Assembly (NCBI GenBank): GCA_041629655.1
Contig: JBFKMV010000194.1
Coordinates: 1-9,214, forward strand
Direction: 5' to 3'
Length of the DNA: 9,214 bases
DNA from: JBFKMV01 sp041629655
GTDB taxonomy: Bacteria; Acidobacteriota; Polarisedimenticolia; Polarisedimenticolales; Polarisedimenticolaceae
The position numbers were made by a program, and so were the translations under genes. The notes beneath the pieces were generated by a model. The model worked only from the letters and a program-made list of their open reading frames with translations. It made no database searches and was not told the DNA's origin. This document shows, piece after piece, positions 1 to 5,782 of this stretch (position 1 is its first letter; each line of letters opens with the position of its first letter).

Positions 1-561
1 ACGTGCTACCGGCTGGCCCTCGAGGAGGGCGCCGACATCGTGATCATGGTCCACCCGGACTACCAGTACACGCCGCAGCTGATCCCGGCGATGGTCTCGA
101 TGATCGGCAACGGCCTGTACCACTGCGTGATCGGCTCGAGGATCCTGGGCGGGTACGCGCTGCGCGGCGGGATGCCGTGGTGGAAGTATGTCAGCAACCG
201 CGTGCTGACGCTGGCCGCGAACCTGATGACCGGCGCCAAGCTGTCGGAGTACCACACCGGCTACCGGGCGTTCTCGCGCGAGCTGCTGGAGCGGCTGCCG
301 CTGGCCGAGAACTCGGACGACTTCGTGTTCGACAACCAGATGCTGCTCCAGGTCCTGTGGCACGGCTACCAGGTCGCCGAGATCAGCTGTCCCACGAAGT
401 ACTTCCGCGAGGCCTCGTCGGTGGGGTTCTGGCGCGGGGTGCGCTACGGGCTGGGCTGCCTGCGCACCGCCACCGAGTACCGGCTGTCGCGCTGGGGCCT
501 GTGGCGCAGCCGGCGCTTTGCCCGGGCCGCGTTGACAGCGCGGAGTCGGCAGGCGCTATAA
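1..561 (+). CDS. Family 2 glycosyltransferase, C-terminal part (5' end outside window)
   Basis: The fragment has 186 codons, is open from base 1 and ends at TAA 559-561. It is the C-terminal two thirds or so of a GT-A fold, family 2 inverting glycosyltransferase, a cytoplasmic enzyme that transfers a sugar from a nucleotide donor. The metal-binding motif region is at fragment residues 17-23 (VHPDYQY), where most GT2 enzymes have D-x-D; the first Asp is His here. Further family-like stretches are GSRILGG (about 44-50), a KLSEYHTGYRAFSRE block (about 80-94) and the acidic NSDDFVFDNQML block (about 104-115), which carries the catalytic-base region. There is no membrane segment, unlike the next gene, and the tail is Arg-rich. 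From memory, proteins with this LHPDYQY/SEYHTGYRAFSRE pattern are common as 'GT family 2' next to polysaccharide genes. The acceptor is unknown. It may be co-transcribed with genes outside the window; the downstream operon has its own promoter inside the end of this gene. Confidence 0.9.
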   Translation, partial: TCYRLALEEGADIVIMVHPDYQYTPQLIPAMVSMIGNGLYHCVIGSRILGGYALRGGMPWWKYVSNRVLTLAANLMTGAKLSEYHTGYRAFSRELLERLPLAENSDDFVFDNQMLLQVLWHGYQVAEISCPTKYFREASSVGFWRGVRYGLGCLRTATEYRLSRWGLWRSRRFARAALTARSRQAL

Positions 562-562
562 T
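532..562 (+). promoter_or_regulatory. Consensus sigma70-type promoter (TTGACA-N19-TATAAT)
   Basis: TTGACA lies at 532-537 and TATAAT at 557-562, separated by 19 bases. Both hexamers match the housekeeping sigma70 consensus exactly, which is rare in DNA this GC-rich; the spacer is two bases longer than the ideal 17. The predicted transcription start is near 568-570, giving a leader of about 60 bases before the GTG at 629. The promoter sits inside the end of the upstream glycosyltransferase gene: the TAA stop (559-561) is part of the -10 box. It would drive the six-gene operon 629-8292 independently of upstream transcription. A chance match cannot be excluded, but position and orientation fit. 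Confidence 0.65.
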
Positions 563-587
563 CGCCGCTCCGGGCCGCAGCGCGCGT

Positions 588-632
588 ATGTGTCGGTGCG
601 GTCTAGACTTACGCGGAGTGACCCGGTCGTGA
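588..632 (+). CDS. Possible 14-codon leader ORF (MCRCGLDLRGVTRS)
   Basis: This short open frame runs from ATG 588 to TGA 630-632, within the predicted leader transcript of the operon. Its stop overlaps the GTG start of the next gene as GTGA (629-632), so it could be translationally coupled. It has Cys at codons 2 and 4 and two A/T-ending Leu codons (CTA at 6, TTA at 8) that are otherwise uncommon in this window. No convincing Shine-Dalgarno precedes the ATG, and a 14-codon frame can arise by chance. It is listed as a possibility only. Confidence 0.2.
   Translation: MCRCGLDLRGVTRS
615..618 (+). promoter_or_regulatory. Shine-Dalgarno GGAG deciding the GTG 629 start
   Basis: GGAG at 615-618 stands 10 bases before GTG 629. 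The more upstream in-frame GTG codons at 590 and 596 have no such site and would add a basic tail unlike the family's N-terminus, which normally begins just before the VIPVYN strand. This supports starting the membrane GT2 at 629. Confidence 0.6.
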
Positions 633-1576
633 GCCGAGCCGTCGAGCTGTCGTTCGTGATCCCCGTCTACAACGGGGCGCACTCCATCGGCCCCGTCGTG
701 GAGCGGATCCACGAGCTGTACGCCGACCTCGGCTTCGAGGTCGTCCTCGTCAACGACGGCTCGCAGGACGACACCGAGGCCGCCTGCCGCACGCTCTCTG
801 AGCGCCACCCCGACAGCGTGATCTTCGTCCACCTGGCCAAGAACTTCGGCGAGCACAACGCGGTGCTGGCCGGCCTGAACCATGCCACCGGCGCCTACGT
901 GGCCGTCCTCGACGACGACGGCCAGAACCCGCCCGAGGAGGTGCGCCGGATGTACGACGCGATCCGGGCCGGGCGCCACGACGTGGTCTACGGCCGCTAC
1001 CGCGTCAAGCACCACAGCACGTTCCGCAACCTCGGCAGCTGGTTCAACGACCGCATCGCCAACGTCATGCTCAAGAAGCCGCGCGATCTGTACCTGTCCA
1101 GCTTCAAGGTCATGAACCAGTTCCTGGTCGACGAGATCACCCGCTACCGCGGCCCGTTCCCGTACATCGACGGGCTGATCCTGCGCACGACGCGCAACAT
1201 CGCGCAGCTCGACGTGGAGCACCGCGGCGAGCCCACCGGCCGCTCGAACTACACGCTGCGCAAGCTGTTTCTGCTGTGGCTGAACATGTTCCTGTCGTTC
1301 TCGATCACCCCGCTCCGCGTCGCCGCGCTGATCGGGACGCTCAGCTCGCTGGTCAGCCTGGTGCTGCTGGGCGCGATCGTGATCGACAAGCTGTACGTCA
1401 ACCCGGACGTGGCGGTCGGGATCCCGACGGTGCTGGTCACGATCGTGTTCTTTTCGGGCGTCCAGCTGGTGATCCTGGGCACGATCGGCGAGTACCTCGG
1501 CCGGCTGTTCCTCGACCACACCAAGAGCCCGCAGTTCGTGGTGCGCTACGTGCTGGGGCGGGGGAGTCCCCGGTGA
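629..1576 (+). CDS. Polyprenyl-phosphate glycosyltransferase, GtrB/ArnC/DPM1-like GT2
   Basis: This 315-residue GT2 enzyme is predicted to transfer a sugar from a nucleotide donor to undecaprenyl (polyprenyl) phosphate at the cytoplasmic membrane face. The N-terminal GT-A domain shows FVIPVYN (9-15), VNDGSQDDT (41-49) and the metal-binding DDDGQNPPEE (95-104). The RGEPTGRSNYTLRKL segment (199-213) is typical of dolichol-phosphate-mannose-synthase-like enzymes and precedes two membrane helices (about 230-252 and 264-286). The conserved GEYLGR motif (287-292) follows the second helix. Length and the two-helix tail match ArnC/GtrB. The start is GTG 629 with GGAG upstream; GTG 590 is possible but less likely. 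Its stop overlaps the next start as GTGA. It is the first gene of the operon behind the promoter at 532-562. The sugar cannot be told from sequence. The family assignment is secure; the carrier role is inferred from the family. Confidence 0.93.
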   Translation: MSRAVELSFVIPVYNGAHSIGPVVERIHELYADLGFEVVLVNDGSQDDTEAACRTLSERHPDSVIFVHLAKNFGEHNAVLAGLNHATGAYVAVLDDDGQNPPEEVRRMYDAIRAGRHDVVYGRYRVKHHSTFRNLGSWFNDRIANVMLKKPRDLYLSSFKVMNQFLVDEITRYRGPFPYIDGLILRTTRNIAQLDVEHRGEPTGRSNYTLRKLFLLWLNMFLSFSITPLRVAALIGTLSSLVSLVLLGAIVIDKLYVNPDVAVGIPTVLVTIVFFSGVQLVILGTIGEYLGRLFLDHTKSPQFVVRYVLGRGSPR

Positions 1577-2559
1577 GCGGATCCTGGACCGGAAGACGGG
1601 TGCTGGTCACCGGCGGCGTCGGATTCATCGGCAGCAACTTGGCCGTGCGGCTGGTCGAGCTGGACGCGCGGGTCACGCTGGTCGACTCGATGCTGCCGCA
1701 GTACGGCGCGACGCTGGACAGCATCGAGCCGGTCCGCGACCGGGTGCAGGTGAACTTCTCCGACGTCCGCGACCGGCACAGCCTGCGCTACCTGGTTCGC
1801 GACCAGGACGTGATCTTCAGCCTGGCCGGCCAGGTCAGCCACAGCGAGAGCATGCACGACCCGCTGACCGATCTCGAGATCAACTGCGCCAGCCAGCTGT
1901 CGCTGCTCGAGTGCTGCCGCGAAGGGAATCCCGGGGCGCGGATCGTCTTCGCCAGCACCCGACAGCTCTACGGACGGCCGAGCTACCTGCCGGTGGACGA
2001 GGACCACCCGCGCGTGCCGGTGGACGTGAACGGGATCAACAAGCTCGCCGCCGAGATGTACTACACGCTGTACCACCAGGTGCACGGGATCGACACGGTC
2101 AGCCTGCGACTGACCAACACCTACGGACCGCGGATGGACCTGGCCAGCGACCGCAAGGGCTTCGCGGGGATCTTCATCCGGCTGGCGCTGGCTGGCGGCA
2201 AGATCCGGATCTTCGGGAGCGGGGAGCAGAAGCGGGACTTCAATTACGTCGACGACGTGGTGCAGGCACTGCTGCTGGCCGCGACGACCCCGGAGATCGC
2301 CGGCGGCGTGTTCAATCTCGGCCACCCGCGGCCGCGCAGCCTGCTCGAGTTCGTCGAGCTGCTGGGCCGGCACACCACGTTCGAGGTCGAGCGCGTCCCG
2401 TTTCCGCCCGAGGCGCAGGCGATCGACATCGGCGACTACTACGGGAGCTTCGAACGTTTCCGGCGCGCCACGGGCTGGGAGCCGCGGATCGATCTCGAGG
2501 CGGGGCTGGAGCGAACGCTGACGTTCTACCGGGACCGTTCGCGGTCCGGGCGCCCATGA
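1573..2559 (+). CDS. Extended SDR NAD-dependent sugar epimerase/dehydratase, Tyr-less variant
   Basis: The product has 328 residues, typical for extended short-chain dehydrogenases that act on nucleotide sugars. The NAD-binding Rossmann motif GGVGFIG is at 14-20, with an acidic residue at the end of the second strand (VDS, 37-39). The STRQLYG stretch (128-134) provides the active-site Ser/Thr region, LRLTNTYGPR (178-187) the substrate-binding region, and RDFNYVDDVV (221-230) is the conserved C-terminal segment. The usual catalytic YxxxK reads NGINK (153-157): Lys is kept but Tyr is Asn. I recall database epimerases with the same DVNGINKxAxE pattern, so this is probably a subfamily rather than decay. 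The start is GTG 1573, with GGGGAG (1561-1566) six bases upstream, overlapping the previous stop; its own stop overlaps the aminotransferase start (ATGA). It probably supplies or edits the nucleotide sugar used by the operon; the precise reaction is unknown. Confidence 0.88.
   Translation: MSGSWTGRRVLVTGGVGFIGSNLAVRLVELDARVTLVDSMLPQYGATLDSIEPVRDRVQVNFSDVRDRHSLRYLVRDQDVIFSLAGQVSHSESMHDPLTDLEINCASQLSLLECCREGNPGARIVFASTRQLYGRPSYLPVDEDHPRVPVDVNGINKLAAEMYYTLYHQVHGIDTVSLRLTNTYGPRMDLASDRKGFAGIFIRLALAGGKIRIFGSGEQKRDFNYVDDVVQALLLAATTPEIAGGVFNLGHPRPRSLLEFVELLGRHTTFEVERVPFPPEAQAIDIGDYYGSFERFRRATGWEPRIDLEAGLERTLTFYRDRSRSGRP
2529..2549 (+). other. Hairpin with TTCG loop just before the aminotransferase start
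   Basis: GGACCG (2532-2537) and CGGTCC (2542-2547) form a perfect 6-bp stem around a TTCG loop; two more C-G pairs (2529/2549, 2530/2548) form with one bulged G. It lies in the last codons of the SDR gene, 8 bases before ATG 2556, where a Shine-Dalgarno would be expected and none is visible. It may tie aminotransferase translation to ribosomes finishing the SDR gene. With no T-run after it, it does not look like a terminator. GC-rich coding DNA produces such stems by chance fairly often. Confidence 0.35.
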
Positions 2560-3650
2560 TCCCGTACTTCGATTACCGCCCGGAGTACCGGCGGCTGCGG
2601 ACCGAGATCGACGCCGCGATCCGGCGCGTGGTGGAGTCGGGGCAGCTGGTGCTCGGCCCGGAGGTCGAGGCCTTCGAGAGCGAGTGCGCGGCGTCGCTCG
2701 GGATGCCGGGGGCGGTGGGCGTCAACTCCGGTACCGACGCGCTGATCCTGGCCCTGCGCGCACTGGGGATCGGCCCCGGCGACGAGGTGCTGACCGTGGC
2801 CAACGCCGGCGTGCCGCCCGTCGCGGCGATCCGCGCCGTGTGCGGCGTTCCGCGCTTCGTCGACGTGCGGGCCGACACGCTGCTGGTCGACCCCGAGAAG
2901 CTGATCGCCGCGCTGACTCCGCGCACCCGGGCCGTGGTCGTGGTGCACCTCTACGGGCAGCCGGTCGAGCTGGACCCGATCGTCGAGGCCTGCGAGTCGG
3001 GCGGCGTCCCGGTGGTCGAGGACTGCGCGCAGGCCCAGGGCGCGACCTACCGCGGCCGGGCCCTGGGCTCGTTCGGCACCATCGGCTGCTTCTCGTTCTA
3101 CCCGACCAAGACGCTGGGCGCCTTCGGCGACGGCGGGCTGTGCGTGACCCGGGACCCGGAGCTCGAGCAGCGGCTGCGGATGCAACGCATGTACGGCTTC
3201 CGCGACGACCGGCACGCCCACTGCGAGGGCGTCAACAGCCGGCTCGACGAGCTGCAGGCGGCGATCCTGCGGGTCAAGCTGCGGCACATCGAGGACAGCG
3301 TGGCCCGGCGACGCGCGCTGGCCGAGCGCTACAGCGCGGGACTGGCCGGGTCGTCGTTCGCACTGCCGGGACGGACCCCCGGGGGGACGCACGTCCATCA
3401 CCTGGCCGTCGTGAGGACCGACGACCGGCCGCGGGTGATCGAGGCGCTTCGCGCGGCGGGGATCGGCCACGGGATCCACTACGAGCAGCCGGTCTACCTG
3501 ATGGAGGCCTACCGGTCGCTGGGCTACGACGAGGGCGACCTGCCGGTGACGGAGCAGGCCTGCCGCTCGGTGCTGTCGCTGCCGATCTGGCCCGGGATGG
3601 AGGACGCGCAGGTCGACCGTGTCGTCGAGGTGCTGCGGAGCTCTCGCTGA
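2556..3650 (+). CDS. DegT/DnrJ/EryC1/StrS-family PLP sugar aminotransferase
   Basis: The product has 364 residues, the normal length for this fold-type I family, which transfers an amino group (usually from glutamate) to a keto group of a nucleotide sugar. Visible landmarks are NSGTDAL (57-63, PLP phosphate contact), EDCAQAQG (155-162, with Asp156 expected to bind the pyridine nitrogen and Gln159 stacking) and SFYPTKTLGAFGDGG (180-194), in which Lys185 is the Schiff-base lysine. NSRLDELQAAIL (227-238) and the HYEQPVYL block (308-315) are typical of the C-terminal half. All catalytic residues are present, so it should be active. The start is ATG 2556, overlapping the SDR stop as ATGA, with no clear ribosome site, so translational coupling is likely. 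Together with the SDR it suggests that an amino-deoxy sugar is made. Members of this family are hard to separate by substrate (ArnB, QdtB/FdtB, WecE, DesV-like), so no gene symbol is given. Confidence 0.93.
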   Translation: MIPYFDYRPEYRRLRTEIDAAIRRVVESGQLVLGPEVEAFESECAASLGMPGAVGVNSGTDALILALRALGIGPGDEVLTVANAGVPPVAAIRAVCGVPRFVDVRADTLLVDPEKLIAALTPRTRAVVVVHLYGQPVELDPIVEACESGGVPVVEDCAQAQGATYRGRALGSFGTIGCFSFYPTKTLGAFGDGGLCVTRDPELEQRLRMQRMYGFRDDRHAHCEGVNSRLDELQAAILRVKLRHIEDSVARRRALAERYSAGLAGSSFALPGRTPGGTHVHHLAVVRTDDRPRVIEALRAAGIGHGIHYEQPVYLMEAYRSLGYDEGDLPVTEQACRSVLSLPIWPGMEDAQVDRVVEVLRSSR

Positions 3651-3653
3651 GCC

Positions 3654-3660
3654 GGGGAGG
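3654..3660 (+). promoter_or_regulatory. Shine-Dalgarno GGGGAGG for the methyltransferase
   Basis: GGGGAGG at 3654-3660 lies 11 bases before ATG 3672, in the only real gap (21 bases) of the operon. The in-frame GTG at 3660 overlaps this site and is therefore a poor start, so ATG 3672 is preferred. Confidence 0.6.
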
Positions 3661-3671
3661 TGGCGGCCGGC

Positions 3672-4439
3672 ATGAACCCCGGCGAACACGAGATCATGGC
3701 GCGGGTGGAGCAGGGCCACTGGTGGTACCGGGGCCTGCGTGACGCCGTCTGGCGCACCCTCGGCCGGCTCAGCCCGGCGCTGCCGTCGCGACCGGCGGTG
3801 CTGGATGCGGGTTGCGGCACCGGGGAGACGCTGCGCTGCGTCGGCGAGCGCCTTCGGCCCTCGTACCTCGCCGGGTTCGACGCGTCCGCGGAAGCGGTCG
3901 AGCACGCGCGGCGCAAGGCGCCCGCGGCGGACGTCTACCAGAGCGACATCTGCGCCCCGGAGATCCACCGCGAGCCGCTCGACCTGGTGCTGAGCCTGGA
4001 CGTGATCTACATCCCGGGCGTCGAGCGCTCGCTGCCGGGACTGCGGCGGCTCGTCGGGGCGCTCGGCCCGGGTGGACGCCTGGTGCTCAATTTGCCGGCC
4101 TACGACTGGCTGTACAGTGAGCACGACGTGGCGATTCACACCCGCGAGCGGTACACCAGGCGCAAGGTCGCGCGGGTGCTCGAGACGCTGGGCCTAGCTC
4201 CCGAGCGGCTGACCTACCGGATGTGCCTGCTGTTTCCCGCGGTGGTGGCCGGCCGCCTGCCGGGCATGCTGCGCGCCCGGCGGGGCGGCGCGTCCGCGCG
4301 GTCGGACCTGCACGCGGTTCCGGGGCCCGCGGTCAGCGCCGTGCTGACCCGGGTGCTGGCGGCGGAGAACGCGTGGATCGCGCGCGGGCTGCGGCTGCCC
4401 TGGGGCAGCTCGGTGTTCGCGGTGGGGCGCAAGCCGTGA
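3672..4439 (+). CDS. Class I SAM-dependent methyltransferase
   Basis: This 255-residue cytoplasmic protein is predicted to transfer a methyl group from S-adenosylmethionine. Motif I VLDAGCGTGE is at 43-52 and the acidic end of strand 2 (GFDAS, 68-72) binds the ribose. SDIC (91-94) and LVLSLDVIYIPG (105-116) cover motifs II-III, and PGGRLVLNLPAYDWL (133-147) covers the following strands. The N-terminal E-x-x-HWWYRGLR pattern (13-23) recurs in a methyltransferase group often found beside polyprenol-linked glycosyltransferases (recollection). Residues after about 185 (LLFPAVVAG) are more hydrophobic and may pack against membrane or substrate. The target is unknown: a sugar hydroxyl or amine, a glycan end or a lipid carrier are all possible. 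The start is chosen from the Shine-Dalgarno at 3654-3660. Its stop overlaps the next gene as GTGA (4436-4439). Confidence 0.88.
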   Translation: MNPGEHEIMARVEQGHWWYRGLRDAVWRTLGRLSPALPSRPAVLDAGCGTGETLRCVGERLRPSYLAGFDASAEAVEHARRKAPAADVYQSDICAPEIHREPLDLVLSLDVIYIPGVERSLPGLRRLVGALGPGGRLVLNLPAYDWLYSEHDVAIHTRERYTRRKVARVLETLGLAPERLTYRMCLLFPAVVAGRLPGMLRARRGGASARSDLHAVPGPAVSAVLTRVLAAENAWIARGLRLPWGSSVFAVGRKP

Positions 4440-5782
4440 GCGCCGACCGTCCGCGGCGCCCGCGCTTCCTGACACCGTGGACGCTGGGGCTGCTGCTGGC
4501 CCTGAACGTCGCGCTGCGCCTGGTGCTGGCCACGCTTCCCGGCTACGTCGCCGACGTCGAGCAGTACAAGGCCTGGGCGCTGGGCACGGCGCTGGCCGGG
4601 CTGCCGGCGGCCTACGACGCGATGCCGGTCGACTACCCGCCGTTGCTGCTGTATCCGCTCTACGTCGTGGGCGAGCTGTTCCTGCTGCTGGAGCCCGACG
4701 CCGGGGCCGCGGCGGTGCGCGAGTCCGGACTGCTGACGTTCCTGGTCAAGCTCCCGCACGTGCTGTTCGATCTCGGTGTCGCGGCCCTGCTGTACGTGCT
4801 GGTGGCGCGGGGCGGACTGTGGGGCGCCTCGCGGCGCGGGGCGGGGTGGGGCGGACTGGCGGCGTTGCTGTACCTCTGGAATCCGGTCGTGCTGTGGGAC
4901 TCGGGCTACTGGGGCCAGCCGGACGGGCTGCACAGCCTGCTCGCGCTGAGCGCGCTGGCGGCGCTGGGCGCGGGGCGCAGCGGCCTCTCCGGCGCGGCGC
5001 TGGCGCTCGCCGCGCTGGCCAAGCCGCTGGCGGCGCCGCTGGTCCCGCTGGTGGCGCTGGCGTCGCTGCTGCGAGGCGGCGTGCGTGGAGCGGCGCGTTG
5101 GGCGGCGGCCGCGCTCGCGGCGGCGGCGGTGGCGTTCCTGCCGTTCATCGTCACCGGCCGGCTGCCGGCCGTGGTCCGGCGGGTCTGGATCGACATCGAC
5201 ACCATGCCGTTGACCTCGGCCAACGCGCACAACCTGTGGTGGCTGCTGCTGCCGTGGCGCGAGGCCAACGCGGCCTGGCTCGGGCCGCTGGCGCCGCGCA
5301 CGATCGCGCTGGCGCTGTTCGGTGCCGCGTACGTCCTGCTGCTGTGGCGGATCCGCGAACGCCTGGGCCGTACGGCGGACGGCGCCGCGGCGACGGCGCT
5401 GTTGCTGAGCGCGGGCGCCGCGGTCAGCGCGAGCTTCTTCTTCCTCTCGACGCACCTGCACGAGAACCACCTGTTCCTGGCGCTGGTGCTGGTGCTGCCC
5501 CTGGCGGGGCGCGACCGGCGCTTCGGCTGGCTGGCGCTGGGGTTCAGCGTGGCGGCGCTGCTGAACATGCTGCTCCACGACCTCGACCTGCCCTACCGGC
5601 TGCCCGGAATCCTCGGCGCGCCCTCGCCGGAGCTGGACCCGTACCTGAAGGTACCGTACACCTGGGCCCAGCGGGTCGGCACGCGGCTCAACGCGCTGCT
5701 CGTGGCGGGGCTCACGCTCGTCGCGTACGCCGCGGCCTGGCGCGGGATCGGAGTCGGCCGCGCCGCAGGGGACCGGTCGTGA
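4436..5782 (+). CDS. GT-C membrane glycosyltransferase, Gpi18-like mannosyltransferase type
   Basis: This 448-residue protein is mostly hydrophobic helices (roughly ten or more). GT-C enzymes take sugars from polyprenyl-phosphate donors and act on the outer face of the cytoplasmic membrane. The first periplasmic loop carries YVADVEQYKAW (37-47), with the Asp/Glu expected in the GT-C active site, and a D-Y-P-P motif (66-69). WDSGYWGQPD (154-163) resembles the G-Q-x-D segment of ALG6/ALG8 and Gpi18-like enzymes, and THLHENHLF (339-347) resembles the H-x-H-E-R-Y-L-F signature of bacterial Gpi18-like proteins. Start GTG 4436 overlaps the methyltransferase stop; a weak GGTGGGG lies 8 bases upstream. 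It probably uses the lipid-linked sugar made by the operon's membrane GT2. The donor could be mannose or another sugar; the acceptor is not deducible. Confidence 0.85.
   Translation: MSADRPRRPRFLTPWTLGLLLALNVALRLVLATLPGYVADVEQYKAWALGTALAGLPAAYDAMPVDYPPLLLYPLYVVGELFLLLEPDAGAAAVRESGLLTFLVKLPHVLFDLGVAALLYVLVARGGLWGASRRGAGWGGLAALLYLWNPVVLWDSGYWGQPDGLHSLLALSALAALGAGRSGLSGAALALAALAKPLAAPLVPLVALASLLRGGVRGAARWAAAALAAAAVAFLPFIVTGRLPAVVRRVWIDIDTMPLTSANAHNLWWLLLPWREANAAWLGPLAPRTIALALFGAAYVLLLWRIRERLGRTADGAAATALLLSAGAAVSASFFFLSTHLHENHLFLALVLVLPLAGRDRRFGWLALGFSVAALLNMLLHDLDLPYRLPGILGAPSPELDPYLKVPYTWAQRVGTRLNALLVAGLTLVAYAAAWRGIGVGRAAGDRS
5767..5772 (+). promoter_or_regulatory. Shine-Dalgarno AGGGGA for the large GT-C/TPR gene
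   Basis: AGGGGA (5767-5772) stands 9 bases before ATG 5782 and 6 before the adjacent in-frame GTG 5779. ATG 5782, which shares one base with the preceding stop (TGATG), is the preferred start; the two differ by one residue. Confidence 0.5.

Noticed and set aside
590..628. GTG 590 (or GTG 596) as the start of the membrane GT2
   Set aside because: No ribosome site, and the extra residues are not typical of the family. GTG 629 has GGAG at proper spacing and begins just before the first beta strand.
2526..4139. Minus-strand open frame of 537 codons
   Set aside because: It is antisense to the aminotransferase and methyltransferase, shows the low-complexity composition of a shadow frame and has no motif.
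4214..5578. Minus-strand open frame of 454 codons
   Set aside because: It is very rich in Gln and Arg, with repeats mirroring Leu/Ala codons of the membrane protein on the other strand; a shadow frame.
4477..5781. Upstream extension of the GT-C/TPR frame as coding
   Set aside because: The frame is open far upstream, but the region encodes the Gpi18-like protein in another frame. The extension is low-complexity, and the ribosome site at 5767-5772 places the start at 5782.
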